From positions 24,537,501-24,601,500 of the forward strand of contig NC_056766.1 in NCBI RefSeq assembly GCF_018687715.1: DNA of 64,000 bases, given 5' to 3'. The position numbers and the translations under genes are program-made. Shown here in pieces: positions 10,833 to 23,650 of the stretch (its first letter is position 1; each line of letters opens with the position of its first letter). Under the pieces are notes generated by a model, which searched no databases, was not told where the DNA came from, and saw only the letters and a program-made list of their open reading frames with translations. This DNA is from Carya illinoinensis (taxonomy: Eukaryota > Streptophyta > Magnoliopsida > Fagales > Juglandaceae).

Positions 10833-12855
10833 CCCTCATTTCATTATAATTATAATGAATGGCTAGTTGGGGTAGAATATAATACAAACTAACATGGTAA
10901 ACAACTATATAAGAGTATCTTACCTAGATAAAAAAATTTGGTTGTATGGTTGAGCAAAGCTTTTCAATAGTTATGAAAGAGGTTAAGCAAATGTCCTATG
11001 CATAGCTTCAACAACATCTAAGACCACCGGAAATAGAATTTCAGATTTTGAAAGTCCAGTGCACAACCTTGAGGAAAGAAGAGTTGGATGGGATAAAACT
11101 CACTCACTGTATTAAGAAATTGGAGTAAATTTCAGTGTTAGAAAAAAGCACTACTAAATACTGTAATATAATAATTGATGAAAAAATAGAGTATTTATTT
11201 ATTTTTATCAGAAATGTAATATAATAATGGGGAAGATGGGGGCATGCCAAATTGACCTTGCAGCAGCCTTATTATATTCCAACAACCTAATTTTCAAACT
11301 ACATTACTATGTCAATAAATTATAATAAGATAGGTTGCCAAACTATGCAACCATAAAAGCAGATGATAGGGGAAGCCACAAGAACTCCAACCATAAAAGT
11401 AGATGATGGAACTCTCATCCACCATCAAAGGTAACAAGTTACTGTAATTTCAGGAAAAAACAAAATAGAAGCTCCTTATATTTTCTATGGTCTTGACATT
11501 ATATCCTCGGTACATTCACCATATTAAAAAAAATGAAATATTTGGCACTAAGAACAGATTAAAAGACATAAATAAAGCCAGCAGCATGGCCACCTTTGAA
11601 ACATAAATGCCCCAGCATGATATAGAATAGCAAAGGTTAACTTAGTGATATTTTGACCATAAAAGCATCAAAATTTCATTAAAGGAATTGCACTACTAAA
11701 TGTGAGAATGTGATTGAAAAGAGAAAGAGAAATACAAATGGTCCACTGTCCAGAAATGCTTGGATGCACAACTTCAGCAATCTAATCAACTTTATGTGCA
11801 CATTAAATCATGCCTATCTCAAAAGTTTGTTTGCTGGGATTGTTTGAGTAGGGATAGCAATTGGTGTTGCTGCATTGAATTTAGCTCAATCCAATAAAAT
11901 ACTTCAAAAATGTAAACCAAACAATGCACTAAATTGTCCATATCAAGTTCCATTTTTAAGGGGTTATTTTTAATCTCACGTATAGCCAATGCCACACAAT
12001 CCAATTTCATCTCAATAATATAGATATGAGAACAACCTATCAGGTGTACACGAAGATATGTTTTAACATCACCCAATCATTACATACATGATTATGCTTT
12101 TTCATCCTCAATAAAGTCTTTGTTTTACTAATAAAAAAAATGAGCATATACAGAGAAGAGAAGAGGTTGTTATTCCACATTCCATAATTTTAATTCCCAA
12201 TCAAATATCCTATGGCTATCCATAGTCATGCAGACTAGCACATACTACTCTCATCCACTATCAAAGGCAAGAAGTCTTCAATATCCAGCAACTAGTTGCC
12301 TTTATTTAGAAAATTTTTCGCATGAAAATACAGTGCATGCAAATATGGTAAGCTCCAAATCAGACCCTACAAACCCCCAATAAACCTCAATAGATCGTCA
12401 CATATCGTAAGCCCCAAATTCCAAATTCCAAATGATAAATTAATGAACAATATCAAGTTCATATGCACACAGATTTTAAGAGGGAGAAAGAGAACTAGAT
12501 GGGTTGGGAACACAAATTAATTTAGGTTTCTGTTAAAACTCAAAGTCTAACCCCATATCCTACAAAAATGATTTTTTCTAAAAATCTCAAAATCTATCCC
12601 CAATCGAAAACCCGCTCGTAATTTGAGGTACTCAACCCTCTCATAATTTGAGGTATTTCTCACTATTTTCAAAACTTTTAATCAGTGCTTATCAGTGAGG
12701 AGGATCGAAGATGGTTCATGGAGGCATAATGAAAATCTCTTAGAAGTCTAATTCAAAAAGAAATGTTGATGGAAAAACTAAGATAAAGGAACATACATTA
12801 GTTTTCTAGATGATTTGGTGGAGATCGATTATCTGCAGTTGCTGCCAAGTGCCAT

Positions 12856-12858
<3 letters not shown>
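10833..12858. other. Non-coding upstream region of Harbinger ORF1
   Basis: About 2 kb of AT-rich sequence upstream of the minus-strand ORF1. There is no coding homology; the one 85-residue minus-strand frame (11819-12076) has no recognisable feature. It presumably holds the ORF1 promoter and 5' UTR introns. Confidence 0.45.

Positions 12859-12948
<90 letters not shown>
12859..12948. repeat. (AG)n microsatellite, 90 bp
   Basis: A perfect AG run of 45 units. On the ORF1 sense strand it is a (CT)n tract about 2 kb upstream of the start, near the right end of the transposon. CT tracts are common in plant 5' UTRs and bind BBR/BPC factors; that role here is only inferred. Confidence 0.95.
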
Positions 12949-12949
<1 letters not shown>

Positions 12950-13362
12950 CTAGGTTTTGTTTTCCTGAGTGGGAGGAAGATGAAATACTATCAAAGACAG
13001 GGAGAGGAAGGGACCATGCGGGTGGTGCTGTGGCTTCCGTGCTGCAGACCAAGCTCCTTCTACACTTTCACGAGGCGGAATGATGAAAGGAAGAAAAGAA
13101 GTGAAAATGGGATAAAGATTTCGAGGGAAAGAAACGGATGGCATTGCGTTAAGAAAATATCAAAAGGAGAGAGGGAGAGTTAAAAACAAATAATAAAATA
13201 GAGATTTTCTCCTTATACAGTAGCAGTCAAATTTGACTTTATATTTACAAATATTGTAGCTAAAAGCTAGAAAATTTGGCTAATCCTTTGCAAACCGCTT
13301 TGATCTCTAATAGTTAAAAAGGGGCATTAGTTTTGGATATGCATAATCCGTTAAGAATGCTC

Positions 13363-14156
13363 TTAGTGGCTAAGTAATTTGGGTTAATTACTAAATGATT
13401 TGGGAAGGCCCAAGAGATTGGTTTAGTAAGGGCCCAAGCTTTTTGAGTATGAAGGCTTAGGAGAGACACTAAGACTCAAGCCCAACTTGTTGGACACAAG
13501 GCTATGGGCCTAACTTATTAGGTTATTGATACTAGGCCCAATCTAATAAGCACAAGGTTATTGGACCCAACTTAGTATGAATCAAGGCTATAGGCCCAAT
13601 TGAAGAAAGACCCAAAGTTAGGACCCAACCAAGTGGGCTATTGAGGCTAAGGTTAGACCCAATAAATCTGGACATAAGACCCATGGATAAGCCCACAACC
13701 AAGGCTTGTTCATACGGCCCATTAAAAGCCCAATGAAGCCCAAGCTTTGTATTTTATTTCATTCTTCCAAATGGGACCCTCATACACCATACCATTAGTT
13801 TCCCTTCTTCTACAACTTAACCACATGTCCCTAGGGTTCCCAATTTAAACTTGGTTAAGTCTTTAACTTGGGTTAAGGATCACTATTCATCTCACACATG
13901 GATAGTAATCTAAGCATCATGAATTTGCATAGTTTTCTTGAAATCTTTTTCTTCACATTTTTTAGTCTAAACTTTTTTTTTTCATGCACTTGTTTTACAT
14001 CACTCTTGGATAACTCTTGAATGTTAGATTTAACCCAACCCATGCCACATGAACCAAAAGCATGTCAATGCCAACATTCCCACCAATCAACAACCTTAGT
14101 GCAAACCGAGTACCTCTCTTCAAACCACCCAAAAACACATGCCCCTTTGTAATGCC
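13363..14156 (+). repeat. LTR-like sequence, right part
   Basis: Continues the sequence interrupted at 6686. From ~13410 to 13750 it repeats GGCCCAA-type words many times, then turns AT-rich. No gene is visible. The right boundary is uncertain; another LTR begins at 14157. Confidence 0.4.
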
Positions 14157-15560
14157 TGTTATGATGCCCCCAATCCCTGCTTCGGATTGGACAGCAAATA
14201 AAACTTTAGGACATGCAATGCAAGGCTACATACCCCTCGTACATGAAAGTTAAAATGCGTGCTCGTAGAATGTTTCTAGCAGTATGCAATAAATCATAAC
14301 ATAATTGGTCATCTCATAAAATGTTGTACCAGAATAAAACTAATATCTCAACTTCATTCATAGCTTTTAAATCATTTTTCTTAGTATTGGAGTATCAAAC
14401 TCCTTGTTACACATTAACATGACAAGTTTTGTCTAAAAAGGTCTTAACAAAGAAAATCATTAAGGCATCCTTCTAATCTCAGCTATCTCCATGTAGGTCA
14501 TGACTAAATCCATTCATTCACAGAGTTGAGCACATCCTTAACCTTGGTCATCATCCTGACTCACTACTCTTGGTCTTGTCACAACTTCTACCATTCTGAC
14601 TGGAGAATGGTAGTAGTAACTACCATAATGAGATTTTGAGAAATCTCAGCAAGTAAGCACACAACATACAATGATTAACATAAGCATACAAGCGAAAAAT
14701 CATGAAATGCATGCGTGCACATATACTTGACACATGACGTGATTGAAGACTTGACTTATGCACTTGACATTTTTCAAAAGACAAGTAACAAAATTCTTTG
14801 ACTTTTCAAAAAAAACATACTTTTGTCATCATTCATATCTTGTTTAATCGCGTGATCCAGAACAATCATATCATAGGATTTAAATCATGTGATCCATATC
14901 ATATCATATTGTATCATATCACATGATTCATATCATGTGATCCATATAATATCATGGAGGGCCATTGCCTTATTCTTATAACACATGTGGATATATCACG
15001 ACTCCCTTATGCACTGCATGTTCCTGCTAGTTACCACAACACCAACTGTTCGTACACTATAGTAAATACGTCTTAAACATATTCATATTATAATAACATG
15101 ACAGTATTTTGTCAAGTTACTTGACTTAGTCATGGTACCCACTAGCATTAGATGCTACCTTGCTCCAATATCCTTTCCAAAAAGATCCATTCGAGGCACG
15201 CCAATGGTTCTTTGTCGACCTAGGGGTTACCACTATATTCTTAAGCACTCCAAAGTGGATAGAGGAGTTACACTAGGACAATCCCCTATCATAGCATTTG
15301 GGTTCATGATAAAAAATTTTGACTCATTTCTTTTTTTTTTGAAAGATTTGTACCCAAATGCATGTGACATGAGACTTAAGACATAACCCTTTACATACTA
15401 GACATGTGACACATGGGATGATGTACATGAACTCATTGATCATAACATCTTCAAATCGTGGCATGTTAACAGAGGAATGTGAAACATCCAAAACAACTTC
15501 ATGAACATAAACAAATATGTCATGGCCGAAACATCCAAGGCATGTAATCATAGGTGTTAA
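14157..15560 (-). repeat. Tekay-type LTR, minus orientation, probably solo or truncated
   Basis: On the minus strand it ends GATTGGGGGCATCATAACA, matching the GGGGGCATCACA end at 5760. It also carries the family's near-terminal hairpin (CTACCATTCT/AGAATGGTAG, 14588-14613) and a block (15130-15300) resembling the GGTAAC/GGAGTG region of the other LTRs. The minus-strand start on the right is not resolved. ATGC-rich words at 14860-14950 form ATCATAT-like repeats. Confidence 0.55.
14588..14613 (-). other. LTR stem-loop, perfect 10-bp stem
   Basis: CTACCATTCT-gactgg-AGAATGGTAG. It is equivalent in place to stem-loop B of the other Tekay-type LTRs but differs in sequence; 46620-46644 has a close relative. 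Confidence 0.6.
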
Positions 15561-16075
15561 TGACGTGTTTCATACACCTTCAGGCCAGACTCTCAATGGT
15601 CTGGGTCTTCTGTTTCTAAGGCTTGCAATAACAAAGAAGAAATCAGGAAAAGTTGCTCAGGTGCCCTCCAATGCCTAAGTCAGTAAAAGCTTACTAAGCA
15701 GTGGGGAAACAAGGAGATAATGAGTGCCAGTGTTTGAGCAGGAAGATTCTCCCTTTACTTAGTAGTCAAAGGCACCTTTTTATACTCAGCCCAGAGAGTT
15801 AGGAGGCCATACCCTACAGCCTAAAAGAAGGGAAGTCCTCTCGAAACTCCTTCTGTCATACAGTCTTTAATGCGGTGTGGCCCTTTGGGATCAGTCATTA
15901 ATGCATTGGGGTCTCCTGACATTACTTTGGAGTACAATACTTTTCTATTGGCATGCTTCCTTCTCCTTCCTCTAGCCTGGCTTCCTGCACTTCTCCTGTA
16001 ACATTTCATATTGTCTCGGATAGTTATACCCAATTTACATGGATCATGGGTTCTTCCTAAACCATGGGAGGCTCC
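15561..16075 (-). repeat. LTR fragment with promoter, minus orientation
   Basis: A TATA-like GAGTATAAAAAGG is on the minus strand at ~15776-15786. Downstream on that strand is GACTTAGGCATTGGAGG, a leader phrase common in plant LTR R regions, and the fragment ends ...GTCATTAACA. It is cut on the right by the start of the next element at 16076. A Copia or short non-autonomous origin is possible. Confidence 0.45.
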
Positions 16076-16850
16076 TGATTGAGCTAAAATATTGCATATT
16101 TCATACATTTAAACCCAATACATTTTAATTAGTTCATGACATTATTATTGGTTTTAGATGAAAAAATAGTAAATAGGCATAAATACGAGTTGTGATTTAA
16201 ATTGGTTAATATCATAGTCTATGCTTATTTTTATAACCTATGATTTAATTGGGCAATAATTCTACACATGGATAACACATTTTTGATATTCTATTCATGC
16301 TTTTCATTTTTATTTTTTATTTTTAGTTTTATTTCTTTCTCAGTTTTTGGAAGTTAATCATCCAAATAAACAGAACACAGTAGCTCCTTTTTCAATTTTA
16401 GGCAGACTGGAACAAATCACAGAGGCTTCTGGGTTCTTGGACAGATGCACGCCACTTCTCGTTTTGGGTCTTTGGGTTTTGAGGAAAGAAAGGAAAATTG
16501 TAGTTGGCTCTTTTTAGCTTGGGAACAAGACGCAACAAGAGACTTTTTGGCAGCTACTCTACACAAAAAAAGGGAACCACATGAAAAATATAAAAGGAGC
16601 GCAAGTGGGGCTGGCTTTTTTTGGTTTTTGAACAAATGCAGGGGTAGCTAGCACATTTTTGGGGGGAGTTTACAGAGGACGTAGCAAGGAAAAAGGAGGG
16701 CCTTTTTGCAACAACTGGAGAGAGAGGCATGATGACATGAGCTGTGAGGCATAGGAGGAAAAAGTAGACACACTGCAAGAGGGAGAGGGAGTTTTATTTT
16801 CATTTTGGAGGGCTACTTACTTTTTCGAGAGGACGCTGCAATAAGGGGTC
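16076..16850 (+). repeat. 5' LTR of the old plus-strand Athila-like element, first part
   Basis: Starts TGATTGAGCTAAAATATTGC. This matches, in the opposite orientation, the LTR start of the inserted element (reverse complement of 18463-18482), and similarity extends ~150 bp (GACATTATTATTGGTTTTAG). It is interrupted at 16850 and resumes at 26838 after the target duplication. If preserved, its own left target duplication would be GCTCC (16071-16075). Confidence 0.8.
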
Positions 16851-18482
16851 TGACTCATTCAAAAATGAGTAGCACAAAGGCTATCCCAAGTGCAGGAAGA
16901 TGTCGTGTAATAATTAGGAATAAATTCCTAGATTGTCTCCTCAGGGAAAGTTACTTAAAATTAAACTCGTTGAAAAATGTGAAAAACTTCACAAAGAGAA
17001 AACAAGATGATGATATGTGCAATGGATGGAAAAGGGTACTAGTCATGGACTAGATTCATGTTTTTAGATTTTGATTGTCGGATTGGAATGTAAAGGACTA
17101 ATAGATTAAACTCAAAAATTACTAAATTAAGAATTAAACTAAATTAGAAAGTAATTGACAAAACATGCACTGAAAATTGAAAATACATAAAACCAAGATT
17201 CTAGAATTCGTCTTTGTATTTAAATCACAAATTCTCAAAATAACACATAACAATTGTAATCACTATTAAATGAAAGCTTAAAGAAACAATAAAAATAAAT
17301 AACATGAAATAAGTAAACAACAAATAAATTACCCAACTAAAACAAAAACAAAAGCTCTCTCCTTCACTTTCTGAAAAAAATATAATTCAAACCAACTAAA
17401 TCTCCTCTAGAAAAATAAATCTAAACCGACTCACTTCACTTTAGGGATGAAAAGCTCAATTCCCTCTACTCCCATGTATCATGTTTCAGAAAAATAAAAA
17501 ACAAAAGCTCTCAACCAAACCCTTCTTGCAATAAATTAAACTAGCACACTTAATGAAAACTTCTAAAACAATTCTTTTGTTGCATGAAACCAACTAGCAC
17601 ACTTAATTAAAACGTCTAAAACAATTCTTTGGTTGCATGAAACCAAACTAACACACTTGCAAGAATTTAAGGTATTACACTTAATGAAATAAAATTCTAG
17701 AACAATTTTTAATACACTTAATAAAAACTCTAAAACAACAAAGCATTGCAACAAAAAAAAAACTGCCGAACAAAAACTAAAGATTTCAGCCAAAAAAAAC
17801 TGCCGAACATGAGTAGTATTTCAGCCTTCTCTTCCTCTCCACACCAAATGGCTTAGTGCGTGCCCTTTCCTCTTAAAAATGCAATTCTATTGTCCAAAAG
17901 AATTAATACAATGGGTCTATATGTTTCCCACCATTTCATCTTTTGTCAATAGAAAAATACCAATGTCCCCACATGTTGCTTAGTTTTGAAGTGAATGTGC
18001 TTTCCTCCCCACGTATTGCTAATCTTGAAGTGAAACTTTGAGAGGTGGTGGATGATTGATGAGAGTGACTTGAGTTGAGTTGGTGGGATGAAGTGCATAC
18101 GGCACTCTTCAATCTAGAGGTGGTCAACAATTCAATATATCTTTCCATGCCATGTGTATAGGACCTACAAGCCAAAATTCATTTGTTTTGAGTCATGCAT
18201 GTAATGACTTCCAACCTATTCAAAAAGTTTAACATATGGATCACACACAAAATTTATCTCATACCAAGCTTTCTAAATAAAATATGCATATGAATAAACA
18301 TTATCCAATTAAATCTCAAGTTATAAAATTAAGCATAAACTCATGCTATTAATCAATTTAAATCACAACTTGTATTTATTCTTATTAACCATTTTTCCAT
18401 TTAAAACCAATAATAATGTCATGATGAATTTAAAATACATTGGTTTTAAATAGCTAAAATATGCAATATTTCAGCTCAATCA
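16851..18482 (-). repeat. 3' LTR of element 1
   Basis: Begins (plus reading) TGACTCATTC and ends GCTCAATCA, with the PPT directly to its right. A ~64-bp unit containing CTAAAACAATTCTTTGTTGC-like text is duplicated at ~17540-17660. Its short frames recur in the other LTR and are not genes. Confidence 0.93.
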
Positions 18483-18494
18483 CACCCCCCAACT
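18483..18494 (-). other. Polypurine tract of element 1
   Basis: The minus strand reads AGTTGGGGGGTG directly before the LTR start TGATTGAG. Confidence 0.85.
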
Positions 18495-18497
18495 AGC

Positions 18498-18521
18498 ATT
18501 TTGCTAATCCTTGAGCAAAAT
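18498..18521 (-). other. PPT-proximal stem-loop, element 1
   Basis: ATTTTGCT-aatccttg-AGCAAAAT: a perfect 8-bp stem four bases from the PPT. The same structure occurs at 37139-37162 and, with a shortened stem, at 54700-54718. Confidence 0.7.
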
Positions 18522-19461
18522 AGTGAAAATTAATTGAGATGAATATTGCATAAAGTTCGAAATTCAAACAAAAAACAATCAAACACAATTCTGAATTCTC
18601 ACAAAAGTAACATGTTACTACTCAACTCCCAAGGGTTATACCCACCAAGACTATCTCAACAATCTTTCACATAGAATTAAGGCAAATATCTCAGGACCGA
18701 AATGTGTGTGTGGAGTTTGACCAGTTGTGTGTTCCTCATTACTAGCCATGATTTGCCATAGGATTTTTCAACCTTAAGATTAATCATTGCTGATTCTAAC
18801 TACCTCAAAGTCCAAGGGACTAGCAGTTTTCACGCCAGCTCTGTTTTTAAAGGTTAGACACTCAACCCCCAAAGTCTTGGGTAACTGTTTCTAGCCCTTT
18901 TTACTTAGGAAAGTTCACTAAGTTGCCTTTATTCATTTTTTTTTTCAATCCTTTCTCTTTTCTTTTCTTTTTCTTTTTGGCATGGCTCGGTAGTCCTGCA
19001 GTTTACTTCTCTAATGTTAAATCAATGAATGGTAAATAAGGAACACTACAAGCGTAAGCATGTGCAAAATGTCCTTCAAAATTTGCCTTTCGTTCTACAA
19101 AAATTTTATCAAGTTTCATCTCAATAAGGATAACATCCTGGTGTTTCAAGCCACATATCAACAAAATATGATGCATCAAAAATCATGCTCTATGTTTAAG
19201 CTTGAAAATAAATCTTCGCAAATGATCCCGCTCAACTACTCCACCAAGATGCTCAAATTTCACAAATCTTATATTTTTTTTTTATATGTGCACACATGCT
19301 AACCCCCCAACTAGTGAGAGACATAGTCCTCAATGAATCGAACGAAAGAAAACAAAGTGCACAGAACTAAGCAAGCAAAACAAACAATCAATATAAAACC
19401 AAAGCAAAAGAACAGATAAAATAAATTCAAGTAAAGAAAACTGTAAAGAAGGAAAAACAAC
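18522..19461 (-). other. Non-coding 3' internal region of element 1
   Basis: About 0.9 kb between the end of pol and the PPT hairpin, with a T/C-rich tract (~18930-18975). No env-like frame, signal peptide or membrane span is seen. The corresponding region of element 2 is very similar. Confidence 0.7.
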
Positions 19462-22400
19462 TTAAAAAACTTCCCTGGGGTCTTGCACAAGCAAGATCTC
19501 TTCATGTGGATCAAAGATTTTCAAAAATGACTTTAGACGTTGTCCGTTGACAGTGAAGCTATTACCATTCTTCGGATTGACAATGTCTACCACTCCATGA
19601 GGATGAACGGTCTTTACAATGTACGACCTACTCCATCAGGATTTCAATTTTCCAGGAAAAATGTCTCTCACTAGTGTTGTAAAGAAGAACTTCCTGGCCA
19701 AGTGTGAAATGTTTTGGACGAATTTTCTGATCATGCAGAATTTTCATGCGTTCCTTTGCCAGTTGCACGTTGTCATAAGCATTCCGACGAGCTTCATCCA
19801 ATTCATTGATCTGCAATTTTCTCAACCCTGAAGCTTCATCAAGTGACAAGTTAACATGTTTTATGGCCCACAAAGCTCGATGCTAAATATCAACAGGAAA
19901 ATGACAAGCTTTACCATAAACTAATCGATAGGGAGACATCCCTAGATTTGTTTTAAAAGCTGTCCTATAAGCCCACAAAGCATCAAGAAGTTTAATCGAC
20001 CAATCTTTCCTATTAGGCTTGATGGTTTTCTCCAAAATGATTTTTATTTCTCTGTTTGCCAATTCAGCTTGCCCATTTGTTTGAGGGTGATAAGGGGTAG
20101 AAACTCTGTATGTAATACCATATTTCTTCACAAGTGTAGAAAATGGTTTGTTGCAAAAATGAGAACCCCCATCGCTTATGATAACTTTAGGCATGCCAAA
20201 ACGAGCAAATAGAGATTGCAAAAATTTTAGGACAACATGATGGTCATTTGTTTTGCAAGCAATGGCCTCCACCCATTTTGAAACATAATCCACAGCTAAA
20301 AGAATATATGTGTTTCCAAAAGAAACCGGAAAAGGTCCCATGAAGTCTATTCCCCAACAATCAAAGATTTCTAAAGTAAGAATGGGGGAAAGGGGCATCA
20401 TTTTTCTTTTGCTAATGGCTCCCAACTTTTAACAAGACTCACATGCTTTACAAAAATTGTAAGCATCCTTAAACATGGAAGGCCAATAAAAACTGCTTTG
20501 CAAAATTTTTGATACTGTTTTCTTTGCTGAAAAATGGCCACCACATGCACCCATATGACAAAATCTCAAAACCGAAGAAAACTCATCATCAGGAATGCAT
20601 CTTCGAATCAATTGGTCTAAACAATATTTAAAAAGATATGGGTCATCAAAGTAGAAATGTTTTACCTCAGATAAAAACCTACGCTTATCTTGGTTTGACC
20701 ATTCAGAAGGCATTCGCTCAGTCACCAGATAATTTACTATGTCAACATACCAGGGAGCTCTATCAACCACAAACAGCTGCTCATCCGGGAAACTATCATC
20801 AAGAGGAAAGCTGACATGTGAAGAAGGAAATGATGACAATCTAGAGAGGTGGTCAGCTATCACGTTTTCAACTCCTTTCTTGTCCTTAATGTTGATGTTG
20901 AACTCTTGAAGTAATAGAATCCAGCGAATCAAGCGTGGTTTCGCATCTTTCTTAGCCAACAAATACTTAAGAGCAGAGTGGTCAGTGAAAATAGTAACAG
21001 GAGAACCAAGAATATAAGCTCGAAATTTATCAAGTGCAAAAACCACTGCAAGCAATTCTTTTTTAGTAGTGGTATAATTTTTCTGGGCATCATTCAAGGT
21101 TCTACTAGTATAATAAATCACACATGGTGTATCATCCACACGCTGCCCCAAAACAGCTCCTAAGGCATAGTCACTAGCATTTGTCATAATCTCAAAGGGA
21201 ATATCCCACTGCGGGGGTTGCACAATAGGGGCAGTGGTAAGCGACTTTTTCAAGGTATCAAAAGCTTTTTGGCACTCATCAGTCCAAACAAATTCAATAT
21301 CATTTTGTAAAAGAGTGCACAAAGGTTTTGCAATAGAACTAAACCCTTGAATAAACCGCCTATAAAAGCCAGCATGACCAAGAAAAGAACGAATATCCCT
21401 AACTGTCCTAGGGATAGGAAGTTTAGATATTAATTCAATTTTTGCCTTGTCAACCTTTATACCCTCAGAAGAAACAATATGCCCCAATACAATGCCCTGA
21501 GTAACCATAAATTGGCATTTCTCCCAATTAAGTAAAATATTTTTTTCCTCACATCTCTGGAGCATACATGCCAAATTATGCAAACAACTCTCAAAGGATT
21601 TTCCAAAAACAGAGAAATCATCCATGAATATTTCATAAATATCATCAATCATGTCAGAAAAAATACTCATCATGCATCTCTGAAAAGTAGCTGGAACATT
21701 ACATAAACCAAAAGGCATTCTAGTAAAAGCAAAAGTGCCAAAAGGACAGGTGAAAGTGGTTTTCTCCTGATCCTCAGGTGCTACAGCAATTTGATAATAA
21801 CCAGAGTAGCCATCCAAGAAACAATAATATGCATTACCAGCTACTCTTTCCAAAATTTGATCCAAAAATGGTAAAGGAAAATGATCCTTCCTACTGGCTA
21901 AATTAAGTTTTCTATAGTCAATGCACATTCTCCAACCAGTAACCATTCTAGTTGGAATCAACTCATTTTTATCATTTTTTATGACAGTCAAACCAGATTT
22001 CTTTGGTACCACTTGAGTTGGACTTACCCACTTACTCTCTGAGATCGGGTAAATGATACCTACTGCGAGTAGGTTAAGCACTTCCTCTTTCACAACTTCC
22101 TTTATGGTAGGATTGACCCTACGTTGAGCATCACGAATCAGTCTAGCATCGTCTTCAAGATGGATTCTGTGGGTACATACAGCGGCATCAATGCCTTTGA
22201 TGTTTGCTATTGTCCAACCAATTGCGCCTCGATGCTTTCTTAATACTTCAATCAACTGGGCTTCATCCTTTTGATTTAGCTTTGAGGAAATCACCACCGG
22301 AAAAGTTCCTTCTTCAGGTCCAAGAAACGCATACTTTAAATCTTGAGGAAGCGGTTTCAGTTCCAACTGAGGAACTTCTTCCTCTGAAGATCTAAGTATG

Positions 22401-23635
22401 TCTAGTGGTGGTAGAGCTTCAAACTGGGGTTTCCATCTTGCTCCCGCAAATTGTACTTCAAGTGGTAAAGATGAATCTGCAAAACAATCAAAAAAATCAA
22501 AGTCATCTTCAGTGATATGATCAATTTTCTCATCAAGTAAAAATTCAGGTGTCTGAAAAATATAATCATCATCAGATAAGGGAGAAGTTGAGCAACTAAA
22601 ATCTGTTGGTGTCAAACTCTCCATAGCATTCAAATCACTTGTGTCATCAAAATGTGTTGGCATCTTGCAAGCGTTGAAAACGTTCAACTCAAGTGCCATG
22701 TTCCCAAAGGTAAGCTTCAAAACTCCACTTCTGCAATTGATCAAAGCATTTGATGTAGCTAGAAATGGTCTTCCTAGGATGACAAGAGCTTGGTAAATAG
22801 TGGAGACCGGCTGTTGCATGCCAAGAACCACAAAATCTATTGGGTAGTAGAATTTATCCACCTGGACCAACACGTCCTCTACAATACCCCTTGGTACTTT
22901 AATTGATCTGTCAGCCAACTGTAGCATGATGGAGGTCTTTTTCAGCTCACCCAATCCCAACTGCTCATATACTGAGAACGGTAGCAAGTTCACACTACTC
23001 CCCAAGTCAAGTAAAGCTCTCCCAATGCGTGATTCACCAATCATAATGGAAATGTTGGGAGAGCCGGGATCTCCAAACTTCTGAGGAGTCTCACTCAATA
23101 TCAATGTACTAACTTGCTCCGTTAGGAAAGCTTTCTTCTTTACATTCAGCTTTCTCTTCACTGTGCACAAGTCCTTCAAAAATTTTGCGTATGAAGGCAC
23201 TTGTTGTATGGCATCCAAGAGTGGAATATTGATTTTCACTTGCTTGAAAATCTCTTGATTCTCCGTGTGATACTTGTTCTTTTGGCCAGCTGCCAATCTC
23301 TGAGGATAGGGAACCACAGGTTGGTATCCCTTACTAGTTTCAGCATCTGCACTCATAGGCTTCTTCAGTTCTGGTCTTACTACCTCTGGTTCTTTTTCAA
23401 CTTCATCCATCTCTACTGCATCATTAGGCGTAGGAGCAACTACCTCTGTGTCTATGGTCATCTCAGGTCGGGGAACTTCCTTCCCACTTCTCAAAGTAAG
23501 AACTACTTTCGCTGTCTCAATAACGTCTCTTGAGACATTATGCACTTGATGTTGTTGTTGTCTGTATACTTGAGGATTAGGCTGAGGCTGTGCTGGAAAT
23601 TTTCCTTTCTCTAGGGTGCTCAAGGTCATGCCCAT
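19462..23635 (-). pseudogene. pol: Protease, reverse transcriptase, RNase H and integrase of element 1 (broken)
   Basis: A 1,068-residue open stretch (23635-20429) plus two shorter ones in the same frame. Counting from 23635: aspartic protease with DLGSS at ~210-214 and LGRPFLATSNAL at ~287; RT with CIDYRKLN (~571) and catalytic FMDD (~670-673); RNase H with FTDHSALK (~883), but TNAS at ~818 where element 2 has TDAS, so one catalytic Asp is Asn. The integrase zinc finger has [10 protein letters not shown] to CKACESC. A TAA at 20429-20431 follows, then the core with D, D, E ([25 protein letters not shown]). Another TAG stands at 19883-19885, and an indel disrupts the frame near 19655. The natural end is at 19462 (DPREVF). 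Both broken codons read Gln in element 2. Confidence 0.95.
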
Positions 23636-23650
23636 CTTATTAATAGTACC

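Larger units (their letters stand above)
6687..13362. mobile_element. PIF/Harbinger DNA transposon, 6.7 kb, with terminal inverted repeats
   Basis: The left end reads GAGCATCCTCAATGGATTAT and the right end, reverse-complemented, reads GAGCATTCTTAACGGATTAT: 20-base ends with 4 mismatches. Both are flanked by TTA (6684-6686 and 13363-13365), the 3-bp target duplication of PIF/Harbinger. Inside are a plus-strand transposase pseudogene and a minus-strand Myb/SANT-like ORF1 pseudogene, converging on each other, plus a subterminal minisatellite and an (AG)n tract. Both genes are broken, so the copy is not autonomous. Confidence 0.9.

Noticed and set aside
12815..13183. Frame with long RE/ER dipeptide repeat
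   Set aside because: Direct translation of the (AG)n microsatellite.
15661..15675. ATGCC after CTCCA, matching ATGCC before the LTR end at 14157, as a target duplication for a 14157-15670 solo LTR
   Set aside because: The ATGCC at 15671 lies within a continuous LTR leader phrase (GCCTAAGTCAG on plus) of the neighbouring fragment, and CTCCA is not a plausible LTR edge. Chance match.
16805..17053. Frame recurring at 25203-25406 and in part at 36201-36398
   Set aside because: Conserved only because it lies in LTR tips; on the antisense strand of the element, with no domain.
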